Below are positions 18,058 to 29,526 of a stretch of DNA of 64,000 nucleotides, one piece after another. The stretch's first letter is position 1, and each line of letters starts with the position of its first letter. The DNA is taken from NCBI GenBank assembly GCA_041879295.1, contig CP047152.1:1617501-1681500 (forward strand). The letters run 5' to 3'. The translations under genes and the position numbers were made by a program. Source of the stretch: Pseudomonas putida. GTDB taxonomy: Bacteria; Pseudomonadota; Gammaproteobacteria; Pseudomonadales; Pseudomonadaceae. The notes beneath the pieces were generated by a model. The model was not told the origin of the DNA. It worked only from the letters and a program-made list of their open reading frames with translations, and ran no database searches.

Positions 18058-18453
18058 ATGAACCCGATGTTGGCCCTTCGGCAGTACCAGAAAGTCAACG
18101 GCGCAGCGCAGACCTCCGAAGCCAGCCCGCACCGCCTGGTGCAGATGCTCATGCAGGGCGGCCTTGATCGCATGGCGCAGGCCAAGGGTGCCATTGCTCG
18201 CAACGACATCGCGCAGAGGGGCATCCTCATCGGCAAGGCCATCGACATCATCGGCGGCCTGCGTGAAGGCCTGGACCTGGAAAACCATGCTGAAAGCCTG
18301 GCCGAGCTGGACAGCTTGTACATGTATATGAGCCGTCGCTTGATCGAGGCCAACGTCAAAGGCGACCCGACCATCATCGACGAGGTCGCGCGCCTTCTGA
18401 TCACTGTGAAGGAAGGTTGGGATGCAATCGGCGATCAGTCGTCGGCTTCCTGA
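18058..18453 (+). CDS. fliS: Flagellin export chaperone
   Basis: FliS binds the C-terminus of flagellin in the cytoplasm and prevents premature polymerisation. The 131-residue protein carries the family signature: MNPMLALRQYQKVN near the start, then SPHRLVQMLMQGGLDRMAQA and LRGILIGKAIDIIGGL-like residues (QRGILIGKAIDIIGGLREGL). Its length is normal for FliS. It is followed at 14 bases by the FliT-like chaperone gene, and the pair have their own predicted FliA promoter. Confidence 0.96.
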   Translation: MNPMLALRQYQKVNGAAQTSEASPHRLVQMLMQGGLDRMAQAKGAIARNDIAQRGILIGKAIDIIGGLREGLDLENHAESLAELDSLYMYMSRRLIEANVKGDPTIIDEVARLLITVKEGWDAIGDQSSAS

Positions 18454-18467
18454 TAAAGGAGCATGAC

Positions 18468-18764
18468 ATGAGCGAAGTAATCGCCCGAATCGAACAGACC
18501 CGGGACATGCTGCTGGCAGCGCTGGCTGACCGCGACTGGGAAGCGGTGGGGGAGTTGGACCTGGAATGTCGCTTGCGCATCGGTGACATGGTGTCCGAAG
18601 CCAAAGGCAATGAGGCGGATGTCAGTGCCAGTCTCGAGCAATTGCTGGTCGTGTACCGCCAACTAATCGAGGTTGCAAGTGGTGAACGTCAATCCTTGGT
18701 CGATGAAATGACGAAAATCCGTCAGGCGAAGAACGCGGCAAAGGTATACCATTTGTTCACCTGA
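18468..18764 (+). CDS. fliT: FliT-like flagellar chaperone
   Basis: This 98-residue, all-helical, acidic protein follows fliS directly. AAGGAG (18456-18461) sits 6 bases before the ATG at 18468 and decides this start over an earlier in-frame one inside fliS. FliT proteins bind the FliD cap protein and can affect regulators; in P. aeruginosa the gene in this position has also been linked to pilus length control (fleP). Sequence conservation in the family is weak, so the assignment rests mainly on size, helical content and position. Confidence 0.75.
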   Translation: MSEVIARIEQTRDMLLAALADRDWEAVGELDLECRLRIGDMVSEAKGNEADVSASLEQLLVVYRQLIEVASGERQSLVDEMTKIRQAKNAAKVYHLFT

Positions 18765-18798
18765 CCACCGTTGTTGCAAAAAGCCGTGCGCCATTAAT

Positions 18799-18827
18799 TT
18801 GACTGATCGGTGTTTTTTGACTTTACT
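18799..18827 (+). promoter_or_regulatory. Candidate sigma-70 promoter of fleQ
   Basis: TTGACT (18799-18804), a 17-base spacer, then TTTACT (18822-18827). This fits the vegetative consensus reasonably and lies 106 bases before fleQ, which is expected to be sigma-70 driven as the top of the hierarchy. Confidence 0.45.
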
Positions 18828-18933
18828 AGTGGCTGTTTTCGAATTTCAGACGTCCGAACACTGACCATTCAGTCGGAATGATGTCGAGCACGCCCCCGCA
18901 GGGCGCCGATATGACTAGGGAAGTTGCTATTGC

Positions 18934-20409
18934 ATGTGGCGTGAAACCAAGATTCTGCTGATCGATGACGACAGCGCGCGCCGCCGCGACCTTGCGGTGG
19001 TGCTGAACTTCCTCGGCGAAGAAAACCTCGCATGTGCCAGCCATGACTGGCAGCAGGTTGTTGAGCCATTGTCCTCGAGCCGCGAAGTGCTGTGCGTGCT
19101 CATCGGCACCGTGAATGCTCCGGGCAATCTGCTTGGCTTGCTTAAGACAGTGGCTACCTGGGATGAGTTCCTTCCGGTTCTGCTTTTAGGTGAAATTTCT
19201 TCTGCGGAGTTCCCGGAAGACCTTCGCCGTCGGGTGCTTTCCAACCTGGAAATGCCGCCAAGCTATAGCCAGTTGCTGGATTCGCTGCACCGTGCCCAGG
19301 TCTACCGCGAAATGTATGACCAGGCACGCGAGCGCGGTCGTCAGCGCGAGCCCAATCTGTTCCGCAGCCTGGTCGGCACCAGTCGTGCCATCCAGCACGT
19401 ACGGCAGATGATGCAGCAAGTGGCGGATACCGACGCCAGCGTGCTGATCCTGGGCGAGTCGGGTACCGGCAAGGAAGTGGTGGCCCGCAACCTTCACTAC
19501 CATTCCAAACGTCGCGAAGCGCCGTTCGTGCCAGTCAATTGTGGTGCGATCCCGGCCGAGCTGCTGGAAAGCGAACTCTTCGGCCACGAGAAGGGGGCCT
19601 TTACCGGGGCCATCACCAGCCGTGCCGGGCGTTTCGAGCTGGCCAACGGCGGTACCCTGTTCCTCGACGAAATCGGTGACATGCCGTTGCCAATGCAGGT
19701 CAAGCTGCTGCGTGTGCTGCAGGAACGTACCTTCGAGCGTGTGGGTAGCAACAAGACCCAGAGCATCGACGTGCGCATCATCGCTGCGACGCACAAGAAC
19801 CTCGAAACCATGATCGAGGACGGCACGTTCCGTGAAGACCTGTACTACCGCCTGAATGTGTTCCCCATCGAAATGGCACCGCTGCGTGAGCGCGTGGAAG
19901 ACATCCCGTTGTTGATGAACGAGCTGATTTCGCGCATGGAGCACGAGAAGCGTGGTTCCATTCGCTTCAATTCCGCCTCGATCATGTCGCTGTGTCGTCA
20001 TGGCTGGCCGGGCAACGTGCGCGAGCTGGCCAACCTGGTCGAGCGCATGGCGATCATGCACCCGTACGGGGTCATTGGCGTGTCGGAATTGCCAAAGAAA
20101 TTCCGCTACGTCGATGACGAAGACGAGCAGATGGTCGACAGCCTGCGCAGCGACCTTGAAGAGCGCGTGGCGATCAATGGCCACACACCAAACTTCAGCA
20201 ACCACGCCATGCTGCCGCCCGAAGGCCTGGACCTCAAGGACTACCTGGGTAGCCTGGAGCAGGGGCTGATCCAGCAGGCCCTGGACGATGCCAACGGTAT
20301 CGTTGCGCGCGCGGCTGAACGTTTGCGTATTCGCCGTACCACCCTGGTCGAGAAAATGCGCAAGTACGGCATGAGCCGCCAGGGCGGTGAGGAACAGGCG
20401 GAAGATTGA
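18934..20409 (+). CDS. fleQ: Master flagellar regulator, sigma-54 activator and c-di-GMP sensor
   Basis: FleQ activates class II flagellar genes with sigma-54 and switches exopolysaccharide genes on binding c-di-GMP. The 491-residue protein has a receiver-like N-terminal domain ([13 protein letters not shown]) that lacks the usual phospho-accepting aspartate region. It then has an AAA+ core with Walker A GESGTGKE (174-181) and the sigma-54 contact loop GAFTGA (220-225), and a C-terminal Fis-type helix-turn-helix ([20 protein letters not shown]). FleN (43840) antagonises it in the family. It is transcribed alone; an 840-base region with a large palindromic repeat follows it. Confidence 0.97.
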   Translation: MWRETKILLIDDDSARRRDLAVVLNFLGEENLACASHDWQQVVEPLSSSREVLCVLIGTVNAPGNLLGLLKTVATWDEFLPVLLLGEISSAEFPEDLRRRVLSNLEMPPSYSQLLDSLHRAQVYREMYDQARERGRQREPNLFRSLVGTSRAIQHVRQMMQQVADTDASVLILGESGTGKEVVARNLHYHSKRREAPFVPVNCGAIPAELLESELFGHEKGAFTGAITSRAGRFELANGGTLFLDEIGDMPLPMQVKLLRVLQERTFERVGSNKTQSIDVRIIAATHKNLETMIEDGTFREDLYYRLNVFPIEMAPLRERVEDIPLLMNELISRMEHEKRGSIRFNSASIMSLCRHGWPGNVRELANLVERMAIMHPYGVIGVSELPKKFRYVDDEDEQMVDSLRSDLEERVAINGHTPNFSNHAMLPPEGLDLKDYLGSLEQGLIQQALDDANGIVARAAERLRIRRTTLVEKMRKYGMSRQGGEEQAED

Positions 20410-20451
20410 TGTTTGGGCGGGGTGTTTGTCTCGGGTTTTGCGTTTGGGCGC

Positions 20452-21104
20452 AGATCGAGCGCCGCCCGCGCGGCGCATCGCGAGCTTTGCTCGCTCCTAC
20501 GTTTGTTTCAGGCCAGTAACGCCTGTGACAGGCACGCGCGACCGCCTTGTTTGTACAACGTGATATTGCGCCATGCGCCAAGGCGTTCGCGCGCAAATGG
20601 CACAGGAATGATTGGCCCGAAACAAGCGTAGGAGCGAGCGCAGCTCGCGATGCTTGTTTGTACAACGTGATATTGCGCCATGCGCCAAGGCGTTCGCGCG
20701 CAAATGGCACAGGAATGATTGGCCCGAAACAAGCGTAGGAGCGAGCGCAGCTCGCGATGCTTGTTTGTACAAGGTGATATTGCGCCATGCGCCAAGGCGT
20801 TCGCGCGCAAATGGCACAGGAATGATTGGCCCGAAACAAGCGTAGGAGCGAGCGCAGCTCGCGATGCTTGTTTGTACAAGGTGATATTGCGCCATGCGCC
20901 AAGGCGTTCGCGCGCAAATGGCACAGGAATGATTGGCCCGAAACAAGCGTAGGAGCGAGCGCAGCTCGCGATGCTTGTTTGTACAAGGTGATATTGCGCC
21001 ATGCGCCAAGGCGTTCGCGCGCAAATGGAACAGGAATGATTGGCCCGAAACAAACGTAGGAGCGAGCGCAGCTCGCGATGCGCCGCGCGGGCGGCGCTCG
21101 ATCT
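20452..21104. repeat. Palindromic repeat element, copy A (internally expanded)
   Basis: Its ends begin AGATCGAGCGCCGCCCGCG and end in the inverted form; the terminal inverted repeats match those of copies at 30091, 34196 and 39958. The single-copy form is about 226 bp; this copy is 653 bp because an internal 107-bp segment occurs five times in tandem. About 30 bases of left flank (gtgtttgtc at 20422-20430) also match the left flank of copy B at the same spacing. It fills most of the fleQ-fleS gap and ends 76 bases before the fleS sigma-54 site. It encodes nothing convincing. Confidence 0.93.
20546..21080. repeat. Five tandem 107-bp repeats inside copy A
   Basis: Units start at 20546, 20653, 20760, 20867 and 20974, each exactly 107 bp and nearly identical. 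Units 1-2 read acaacgtgat where units 3-5 read acaaggtgat, and unit 5 has a few changes shared with single-copy elements (caaacgtagg). Each unit contains most of the element's right half and part of its centre. Confidence 0.96.
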
Positions 21105-21180
21105 CCCAGGCACAACCAATCTCAAGGCGAACACTTCTCAGCCTTGAAGCAATCCCACGTCAAACCCAAATCCCTATCTC

Positions 21181-21196
21181 CGGCACGGCTATTGCT
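21181..21196 (+). promoter_or_regulatory. Sigma-54 promoter of fleSR
   Basis: CGGCACGGCTATTGCT has the -24 GG and -12 GC exactly 10 bases apart and one mismatch to TGGCACGNNNNTTGCT. The fleS start is 54 bases downstream, consistent with FleQ-dependent expression. Confidence 0.88.
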
Positions 21197-21249
21197 ACAC
21201 CGCTGGCACCACACCGTTTTTATGACGGTCAGCCACGCGAGAGAGCAAG

Positions 21250-22466
21250 ATGCCCCAGGCCGCCCACGTATCCCGAGCCCCCGATCAGCAGGGGCAAACC
21301 CCGGTCGCGCAGGACAGCGGCCAGGGTATCGCGCAAGCCTTTGCCCTGTTCAATCAGGTGTCCAGCCAGCTGAGCCAGTCCTACAGCCTGCTCGAAGCCC
21401 GGGTCAGTGAACTGAAGGGCGAGCTGGCGGTGGTCAGCGCCCAGCGCATCGAAGAACTGAGCGAAAAGGAACGCTTGGCCAACCGCCTGCAAAATCTGCT
21501 GGACTTGCTTCCCGGTGGGGTGATCGTGATCGATGGTCAAGGCCTGGTGCGCGAAGCCAACCCGGCCGCCTGCGAGTTGCTCGGCGAACCTCTGATCGGC
21601 CAATTGTGGCGCCAGGTGATCGCCCGTAGTTTTGCTCCGCGCAAGGACGACGGCCACGAAGTCTCGCTGCGCGACGGTCGCCGTCTGTCCATCGCCACCC
21701 GCTCGCTGGATGCCGAGCCTGGCCAGTTGGTGCTGCTCAACGACCTGACTGAAACCCGTCGCCTCCAGGATCAACTGGCTCGCCACGAGCGCCTGTCGTC
21801 CTTGGGGCGCATGGTTGCCTCGCTGGCCCACCAGATCCGCACACCGCTGTCGGCAGCCATGCTGTATGCCAGCCACCTGGCCGATAGCGAGCAAGCGCTG
21901 AGCGCGGAAACCCGCCTGCGTTTCGCAGCGACCTTGAAGGAACGCCTGCACGAACTGGAGCACCAGGTGCGCGACATGCTGGTGTTTGCCCGTGGCGAGT
22001 TGCCACTGGGGGATCGGGTGACCCCTAAAGCGCTGTTCCAGGCCCTGCAGCAGGCGGCCCAGGCGCATGTGCAGGGGCACGCCGTGCGCTGGCAGTGCGA
22101 CAGCCATCTGGGTGAATTGCTGTGCAACCGCGACACCTTGGTCGGCGCTTTGCTCAACCTGATTGAAAATGCCCTGCAGGCCAGCGATGGCCCGGCACGG
22201 CTGAAGGTGCACCTGTATCGCCGCGAACGTAGCTTGCACCTGTGCATCAGCGATGCCGGCAGCGGCATCGATGCAGGCTTGCTCGGCCGTTTGGGCGAGC
22301 CGTTCCTCACCACCAAAGCCACCGGTACCGGCCTGGGCCTGGCCGTGGTCAAGGCGGTGGTGCGTGCGCATCAGGGTACGATCAACCTGCGCTCGAAAGT
22401 CGGCCGTGGTACCTGCGTGCGGGTAGAGTTGCCATTGATCGACGGGCAATTGGCGGAGGGGGTGTA

Positions 22467-22467
<1 letters not shown>
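21250..22467 (+). CDS. fleS: Flagellar sensor histidine kinase
   Basis: FleS is the soluble kinase that activates FleR for hook and basal-body genes. The 405-residue protein lacks membrane segments. It has a PAS-like domain (about 80-165, LLDLLPGGVIVIDGQG), a dimerisation/phosphoacceptor helix with His194 (ASLAHQIRTPLS), and an ATPase domain with the N box (LLNLIENALQAS) and GTGLGLAVV. The stop overlaps the fleR start (TAATG at 22465). A sigma-54 promoter lies upstream. Confidence 0.95.
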
Positions 22468-23822
<1,355 letters not shown>

Positions 23823-23861
23823 CTGGCACCCAACTGAATGGTTGAGCACCACGGGGCCTCT

Positions 23862-23943
23862 ATTGGAGCGGCAGGCCCGCGAAGAATCCGGCGCGGTGGC
23901 TGGCACCGGCTGCGCCGGTGTTCGCGGGCGTGCCCGCTCCCAC
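23862..23943. repeat. REP pair between fleR and fliE
   Basis: Two P. putida-type REP arms (ttggagcggcaggcccgcgaag and the inverted ttcgcgggcgtgcccgctcc) face each other around a small inner palindrome. It lies between the fleR stop and the fliE sigma-54 promoter and could act as a terminator-like hairpin. Confidence 0.8.
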
Positions 23944-23978
23944 GGCGCACGTTTCACATGGGATCTGATTGGCAAGGC

Positions 23979-23994
23979 TGGCACCTTTGTTGCT
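23979..23994 (+). promoter_or_regulatory. Sigma-54 promoter of fliEFG
   Basis: TGGCACCTTTGTTGCT matches the -24/-12 consensus with 10 bases between GG and GC. It lies 62 bases before the fliE ATG. Confidence 0.92.
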
Positions 23995-24055
23995 TTACGT
24001 AGGTCATTCGCCGCATGACTGTCAAAAAAATGCGGCCGCAGGAGAGAGAAGGGTC

Positions 24056-24388
24056 ATGAGCCAAGGTGTTGAATTCAATCGTCTGATGTTGGACATGCGG
24101 GCCATGCAGGCCGATGCCATGTCGCTGCCCAAGGCAACCGCCGCCCCCGAGCTGGCGCCAGGGCAAAGTACCTTCGCCGACATGCTCGGCCAGGCCATCG
24201 GCAAGGTGCATGAGACGCAGCAGGCTTCGACCCAGCTGGCCAACGCGTTCGAAATCGGCAAGAGCGGCGTCGACCTGACTGACGTGATGATCGCTTCGCA
24301 AAAGGCCAGCGTGTCGATGCAAGCCTTGACCCAGGTACGCAACAAGCTGGTCCAGGCGTATCAGGACATCATGCAGATGCCGGTTTGA
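24056..24388 (+). CDS. fliE: Flagellar hook-basal body protein FliE
   Basis: FliE joins the MS ring to the rod and is the first substrate needed by the export gate. This 110-residue protein starts at the ATG at 24056, preceded by the purine-rich GGAGAGAGAAGGG; an earlier in-frame start would read through the sigma-54 promoter. The C-terminal half carries the conserved [20 protein letters not shown] and [17 protein letters not shown]. It heads the fliEFG unit under a sigma-54 promoter. Confidence 0.95.
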   Translation: MSQGVEFNRLMLDMRAMQADAMSLPKATAAPELAPGQSTFADMLGQAIGKVHETQQASTQLANAFEIGKSGVDLTDVMIASQKASVSMQALTQVRNKLVQAYQDIMQMPV

Positions 24389-24403
24389 GGACGGATGTAA
24401 CCC

Positions 24404-26182
24404 ATGGCTGAAGCAGTCGTCGAAAACGCCCCCGCCAAGGCTGGCTCGCCAGCGGCCAAGCCGCCGCTGTTTGGCATGGCGTTTCTGGAAAATATCTCGC
24501 AGATGCCCATGCTGCGCCAGATCGGCCTCTTGGTCGGCCTGGCGGCCAGCGTGGCCATCGGCTTTGCCGTGGTGTTGTGGTCGCAACAACCCGATTACCG
24601 TCCGTTGTACGGCAGCCTGTCGGGCATGGACACCAAGCAGGTCATGGACACCCTGGCCGCTGCTGACATCCCCTATAACGTGGAGCCCAACTCGGGGGCC
24701 CTGCTGGTCAAGGCCGACGACCTCTCCCGTGCGCGCCTGAAACTGGCAGCCGCCGGTGTGGCGCCGAGCGACGGCAATGTCGGCTTCGAGCTGCTCGACA
24801 AGGAGCAGGGCCTGGGCACCAGCCAGTTCATGGAAGCCACCCGTTACCGCCGCAGCCTGGAAGGCGAACTGGCCCGTACCATTTCCAGCCTCAACAACGT
24901 CAAGGGCGCGCGCGTGCACCTGGCCATTCCGAAAAGCTCGGTGTTCGTGCGTGATGAACGCAAGCCCAGCGCCTCGGTACTGGTCGAGCTGTACCCAGGC
25001 CGCGCGCTGGAAGCCGGGCAGGTGATGGCGATTGTCAACCTGGTCGCCACCAGCGTGCCGGAACTGGACAAATCCCAGGTCACCGTCGTCGACCAGAAGG
25101 GCAACCTGCTGTCCGATCAGATTCAGGATTCCGCGCTGACCCAGGCCGGGAAGCAGTTCGACTACAGCCGCCGGGTGGAAAGCATGCTCACCCAGCGCGT
25201 GCACAATATCCTGCAGCCGGTGCTGGGCAACGATCGCTACAAGGCTGAAGTGTCCGCCGACCTTGACTTCAGCGCGGTCGAGTCCACCTCCGAACAGTTC
25301 AATCCCGACCAGCCGGCGTTGCGCAGCGAGCAGTCGGTTGACGAGCAACGTGCCAGCAGCCAAGGTCCGCAAGGCGTGCCTGGCGCACTGAGCAACCAGC
25401 CGCCAGGCGCCGCTTCGGCACCGCAGACCACCGGTGGCGCGGCTACCCCGGCTGCTGCCATTCAGCCTGGCCAGCCGCTGGTGGATGCCAATGGCCAGCA
25501 GATCATGGACCCGGCCACCGGCCAGCCGATGCTCGCGCCATACCCGTCAGATAAACGTCAGCAAAGCACCAAGAACTTCGAGCTGGACCGTTCCATCAGC
25601 CACACTCGCCAGCAGCAGGGGCGCATGACCCGCCTGTCGGTAGCGGTGGTGGTGGACGACCAGGTCAAGGTCGACCCGGCCACTGGCGATGCCACTCGAG
25701 CGCCATGGGGCGCGGAGGACTTGGCGCGCTTTACCCGCCTGGTGCAGGACGCCGTCGGCTTCGATGCCAGCCGTGGCGACAGCGTGACGGTGATCAACGT
25801 GCCGTTCGCCGCCGACCGTGGCGAGGAAATCGCCGACATCGCCTTCTACCAGCAGCCGTGGTTCTGGGATATCGTCAAGCAGGTGCTGGGCGTGGTGTTC
25901 ATCCTGGTGCTGGTGTTCGGTGTGCTGCGGCCGGTGCTGAACAACATTACCGGGGGCGGCAAGCAGGCTGCCCCGGACAGCGACATGGAGCTGGGCGGCA
26001 TGATGGGTCTGGATGGCGAACTGGCCAACGACCGCGTCAGTCTGGGTGGCCCGACAAGCATTCTGCTGCCTAGCCCGAGCGAGGGTTACGAGGCACAGCT
26101 CAACGCAATCAAAGGCCTGGTGGCCGAAGACCCGGGCCGCGTTGCCCAGGTCGTGAAAGAGTGGATCAACGCCGATGAGTGA
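24404..26182 (+). CDS. fliF: Flagellar MS-ring protein
   Basis: FliF forms the MS ring in the inner membrane. The 592-residue protein has an N-terminal membrane segment (about 45-65, LVGLAASVAIGFAVVLW), periplasmic ring-building motif domains, a proline/glutamine-rich loop (about 320-380) and a second membrane segment near 485-505 (QVLGVVFILVLVFGVL). The cytoplasmic tail that follows binds FliG (end VAEDPGRVAQVVKEWINAD). The stop overlaps the fliG start by eight bases. Confidence 0.96.
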   Translation: MAEAVVENAPAKAGSPAAKPPLFGMAFLENISQMPMLRQIGLLVGLAASVAIGFAVVLWSQQPDYRPLYGSLSGMDTKQVMDTLAAADIPYNVEPNSGALLVKADDLSRARLKLAAAGVAPSDGNVGFELLDKEQGLGTSQFMEATRYRRSLEGELARTISSLNNVKGARVHLAIPKSSVFVRDERKPSASVLVELYPGRALEAGQVMAIVNLVATSVPELDKSQVTVVDQKGNLLSDQIQDSALTQAGKQFDYSRRVESMLTQRVHNILQPVLGNDRYKAEVSADLDFSAVESTSEQFNPDQPALRSEQSVDEQRASSQGPQGVPGALSNQPPGAASAPQTTGGAATPAAAIQPGQPLVDANGQQIMDPATGQPMLAPYPSDKRQQSTKNFELDRSISHTRQQQGRMTRLSVAVVVDDQVKVDPATGDATRAPWGAEDLARFTRLVQDAVGFDASRGDSVTVINVPFAADRGEEIADIAFYQQPWFWDIVKQVLGVVFILVLVFGVLRPVLNNITGGGKQAAPDSDMELGGMMGLDGELANDRVSLGGPTSILLPSPSEGYEAQLNAIKGLVAEDPGRVAQVVKEWINADE

Positions 26183-27194
26183 TAACCGAGCCGTTACCGC
26201 CAAGCTGAGCCGCGTCGACAAGGCGGCGATCCTCCTGCTTTCGCTGGGCGAGACCGACGCCGCCCAGGTGCTGCGGCACATGGGGCCCAAAGAAGTGCAA
26301 CGGGTGGGTGTGGCCATGGCGCAGATGGGCAATGTGCACCGTGACCAGGTCGAACAGGTGATGAGCGAGTTCGTCGAAATCGTCGGCGACCAGACCAGCC
26401 TGGGCGTGGGCTCCGATGCCTATATCCGCAAGATGCTCAACCAGGCCCTGGGCGAGGACAAGGCCAACGGCCTGGTCGACCGCATCCTGCTCGGTGGCAA
26501 CACCAGCGGCCTGGACAGCCTCAAGTGGATGGAGCCGCGCGCCGTTGCCGACGTGATCCGCTACGAGCACCCACAGATCCAGGCCATCGTCGTCGCCTAC
26601 CTCGACCCCGACCAGGCCGGTGAAGTGCTGAGCAATTTCGACCACAAGGTGCGCCTTGACATCGTCTTGCGCGTGTCATCGCTGAACACCGTACAGCCGG
26701 CGGCGCTGAAGGAGCTGAACCAGATCCTCGAGAAGCAGTTCTCGGGCAACTCCAATGCCGCCCGCACCACCTTGGGTGGTATCAAGCGTGCTGCCGACAT
26801 CATGAACTTCCTCGACAGCTCGGTGGAAGGTGCACTGATGGACGCGATCCGCGAAATCGACAGCGACCTGTCGGAGCAGATCGAAGACTTGATGTTCGTC
26901 TTCAACAACCTGGCCGATGTCGACGACCGGGGCATCCAGGCGCTGTTGCGCGAAGTGTCCTCCGACGTGTTGGTGGTGTCGCTCAAGGGCGCCGACGAGC
27001 GGGTCAAGGACAAGATCTTCAAGAACATGTCCAAACGTGCTTCGGAGCTGCTGCGCGACGACCTGGAGGCCAAAGGGCCGGTACGGGTCAGCGACGTGGA
27101 AACCGCGCAGAAAGAAATCCTCACCATTGCCCGGCGTATGGCCGAGGCCGGCGAGATCGTCCTCGGCGGCAAGGGCGCCGAGGAAATGATCTGA
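26175..27194 (+). CDS. fliG: Flagellar motor switch protein FliG
   Basis: FliG is the C-ring subunit that contacts the stators and generates torque. The 339-residue protein has the N-terminal FliF-binding domain (KAAILLLSLGETDAAQVLRH), the EHPQIQAIVVAYLDPDQA middle motif, and a C-terminal torque helix with alternating charges (LSEQIEDLMFVFNNL, DDRGIQALLREV, DERVKDKIFKNMSKRA). Translation is likely coupled to fliF. A short GC hairpin and a REP pair separate it from fliH. Confidence 0.97.
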   Translation: MSDNRAVTAKLSRVDKAAILLLSLGETDAAQVLRHMGPKEVQRVGVAMAQMGNVHRDQVEQVMSEFVEIVGDQTSLGVGSDAYIRKMLNQALGEDKANGLVDRILLGGNTSGLDSLKWMEPRAVADVIRYEHPQIQAIVVAYLDPDQAGEVLSNFDHKVRLDIVLRVSSLNTVQPAALKELNQILEKQFSGNSNAARTTLGGIKRAADIMNFLDSSVEGALMDAIREIDSDLSEQIEDLMFVFNNLADVDDRGIQALLREVSSDVLVVSLKGADERVKDKIFKNMSKRASELLRDDLEAKGPVRVSDVETAQKEILTIARRMAEAGEIVLGGKGAEEMI

Positions 27195-27200
27195 TCTTAT

Positions 27201-27221
27201 AACGGCGGCAAGCCCGCCGTT
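27201..27221. terminator. Hairpin after fliG
   Basis: The arms aacggcgg (27201-27208) and ccgccgtt (27214-27221) pair perfectly but are not followed by a T-tract, so this is a pausing or RNA-stabilising hairpin at best. Confidence 0.4.
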
Positions 27222-27226
27222 GACCC

Positions 27227-27312
27227 TGTGGGAGCGGGCTGGCCCGCGAAGCAGGCGCTGCGGTGGATGGCACGGGCTTTGCCCGTGTTCGCGGGCAAGC
27301 CCGTTCCCACAG
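27227..27312. repeat. REP pair between fliG and fliH
   Basis: Two facing REP arms (tgtgggagcgggctggcccg and ttcgcgggcaagcccgttcc) flank an inner inverted repeat (cacgggctttgcccgtg). Typical of P. putida intergenic REPs. Confidence 0.85.
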
Positions 27313-27380
27313 CGTGCACGTCAGTTCAATCTTATTGAGCGAGTGTGCGTTGGCTGAACATGGATTGAGTACCTGAAAAC

Positions 27381-28175
27381 ATGTCCACCAAAGAACACCA
27401 CCCCAGCGACCTGATCCGCGCCCGCGACCTCGAGGGCGTGGACGTGTGGACGCTGCCAAGCTTCGACCCGGAACCCGAGCCAGAGCCCGAGCCAGAGGCG
27501 GAGCCCGAGGTCATCGCGGAAGAAGTCGAGGAAGTGCCGCTGGAAGAAGTCCAGCCACTGACTCTGGAAGAGCTCGAGGCCATCCGGCAGGAGGCCTACA
27601 ACGAGGGCTTCGCCACCGGTGAGCGCGAGGGCTTCCACAGCACCCAGCTCAAGGTTCGCCAGGAGGCCGAAGAGGCCCTGAAGGCCAAGCTGGACAGCCT
27701 CGAACTGCTGATGGCCAACCTGATGGAGCCGATCGCCGAGCAGGACACGCAGATCGAGAAAAGCCTGGTGCACCTGGTGGCGCACATGGCTCGCCAGGTG
27801 ATTGGCCGCGAGCTGCGCAACGATTCCAGTCAGATCACTCAGGTGCTGCGCGAAGCGCTCAAGCTGCTGCCCATGGGCGCGGACAATATCCGCATCCACC
27901 TCAACCCGCAGGATTTCGAGCTGGCCAAGGCCCTGCGCGAACGCCATGAGGAGAACTGGCGGCTGCTGGAAGACAGCGCATTGCTGCCGGGTGGTTGCCG
28001 CATCGAGACGGCCCACAGCCGTATCGATGCCACCATGGAAACGCGTATTGAAAAAGCGGTGGCGCAGTTGTTCGACCAGTTGCACGACCATTCCCTGCAC
28101 CCGGCGGCGCCAGACATGGCGATAGACCTGGGCGCGCCGGTCGAGCGTGCCGTGGACAACCCCGATGCACCTTGA
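27381..28175 (+). CDS. fliH: Flagellar export ATPase regulator FliH
   Basis: FliH holds the FliI ATPase and docks it on the C-ring through FliN. The 264-residue protein has an N-terminal docking peptide ([19 protein letters not shown]), an acidic low-complexity stretch of alternating Pro-Glu (about residues 34-55), a helical middle with glycine-spaced positions ([15 protein letters not shown]) and the conserved FliH/YscL C-terminal fold ([23 protein letters not shown]). Its 3' end overlaps the fliI start. No promoter was recognised in the REP-containing gap upstream, so it may depend on read-through from fliG. Confidence 0.93.
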   Translation: MSTKEHHPSDLIRARDLEGVDVWTLPSFDPEPEPEPEPEAEPEVIAEEVEEVPLEEVQPLTLEELEAIRQEAYNEGFATGEREGFHSTQLKVRQEAEEALKAKLDSLELLMANLMEPIAEQDTQIEKSLVHLVAHMARQVIGRELRNDSSQITQVLREALKLLPMGADNIRIHLNPQDFELAKALRERHEENWRLLEDSALLPGGCRIETAHSRIDATMETRIEKAVAQLFDQLHDHSLHPAAPDMAIDLGAPVERAVDNPDAP

Positions 28176-29520
28176 ACGTACCAGTTTCGGCAAGCGCCTG
28201 GGCACCTACGCCGAGGCCATCGCGCTGCCGTCCCAGCCCATCGTCGAAGGCCGCTTGCTGCGTATGGTCGGCCTCACCCTGGAAGCCGAAGGCCTGCGCG
28301 CTGCAGTGGGCAGCCGCTGCCTGGTGATCAACGATGACAGTTATCACCCGGTGCAGGTTGAGGCCGAAGTCATGGGCTTTGCCGGGCCCAAGGTGTTTCT
28401 GATGCCGGTGGGCAGCATCGTCGGTATTGCTCCGGGGGCACGCGTAGTTCCGCTGGATGACAGCGGCCGCTTGCCGATGGGCATGAGCATGCTGGGCCGG
28501 GTGCTCGACGGCGCCGGCCGTGCGCTAGATGGCAAGGGCGGGATGAAGGCCGAGGACTGGGTGCCGATGGATGGTCCGGTGATCAACCCGCTCAACCGCG
28601 ACCCTATCAGCAAGCCGTTGGATGTGGGCATTCGCAGTATCAACGGCCTGCTTACCGTCGGCCGTGGCCAGCGGCTAGGCCTGTTTGCCGGTACCGGGGT
28701 GGGTAAATCGGTGCTGCTGGGCATGATGACCCGCTTCACCGAAGCCGAAATCATCGTGGTCGGTCTGATCGGTGAGCGGGGGCGCGAGGTGAAGGAGTTC
28801 ATTGAGCACATCCTCGGTGAAGAGGGCCTCAAGCGCTCGGTGGTGGTGGCGTCGCCGGCAGACGACGCGCCGCTGATGCGCCTGCGTGCCGCCATGTATT
28901 GCACTCGCATTGCCGAGTACTTCCGCGACAAAGGCAAGAATGTGCTCTTGCTGATGGACTCCTTGACCCGCTTCGCCCAGGCTCAGCGGGAGATTGCCCT
29001 GGCCATCGGCGAGCCGCCAGCCACCCGGGGCTACCCGCCATCGGTGTTTGCCAAACTGCCCAAACTGGTGGAGCGGGCAGGCAATGGCGAACCCGGCGGT
29101 GGTTCGATCACTGCGTTCTATACCGTGTTGTCCGAAGGCGACGACCAGCAAGACCCGATCGCCGACTCGGCGCGGGGCGTGCTCGACGGCCACTTTGTGC
29201 TGTCGCGTCGGTTGGCTGAGGAGGGCCATTACCCGGCCATCGACATCGAAGCCTCGATCAGCCGGGTCATGCCCCAAGTGGTCGATGCCGACCACTTGCG
29301 CCAGGCGCAGAAGTTCAAGCAACTGTGGTCGCGTCTGTCACAAAGCCGCGACCTGATCAGCGTGGGTGCCTATGTGGCCGGCGGTGATCCGGAGACCGAC
29401 CTGGCCATTGCGTTGCAATCGAAGCTGGTTGAGTTCCTGCGTCAGGGCCTGCGCGAGGACGTGGGCATGGCGCAGAGCCGCGAGCAGCTGGGGGCGATTT
29501 TCACGCCCCCGGCAGGTTGA
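28165..29520 (+). CDS. fliI: Flagellum-specific ATP synthase/export ATPase
   Basis: FliI is the hexameric ATPase of the flagellar type III export apparatus. I chose the ATG at 28165, overlapping the end of fliH; an upstream GTG at 28147 would add six residues. The 451-residue protein has Walker A AGTGVGKS (175-182), the [10 protein letters not shown] motif and Walker [18 protein letters not shown]. It lies between fliH and fliJ, its universal partners. Confidence 0.97.
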   Translation: MHLERTSFGKRLGTYAEAIALPSQPIVEGRLLRMVGLTLEAEGLRAAVGSRCLVINDDSYHPVQVEAEVMGFAGPKVFLMPVGSIVGIAPGARVVPLDDSGRLPMGMSMLGRVLDGAGRALDGKGGMKAEDWVPMDGPVINPLNRDPISKPLDVGIRSINGLLTVGRGQRLGLFAGTGVGKSVLLGMMTRFTEAEIIVVGLIGERGREVKEFIEHILGEEGLKRSVVVASPADDAPLMRLRAAMYCTRIAEYFRDKGKNVLLLMDSLTRFAQAQREIALAIGEPPATRGYPPSVFAKLPKLVERAGNGEPGGGSITAFYTVLSEGDDQQDPIADSARGVLDGHFVLSRRLAEEGHYPAIDIEASISRVMPQVVDADHLRQAQKFKQLWSRLSQSRDLISVGAYVAGGDPETDLAIALQSKLVEFLRQGLREDVGMAQSREQLGAIFTPPAG

Positions 29521-29526
29521 TAAGCC

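Noticed and set aside
20612..21059. Repeated ~77-residue open frames beginning MARNKRRSERSSRC
   Set aside because: They arise from the 107-bp tandem units and are open by composition; there is no ribosome site pattern or family resemblance.
20546..21080. CRISPR-like regular repeats
   Set aside because: The whole 107-bp period is repeated, without unique spacers, and no cas genes are present.
27227..27312. REP pair as a small RNA gene
   Set aside because: It matches the common REP pattern repeated elsewhere in the window (23862, 51770, 59455), with no promoter or T-tract.
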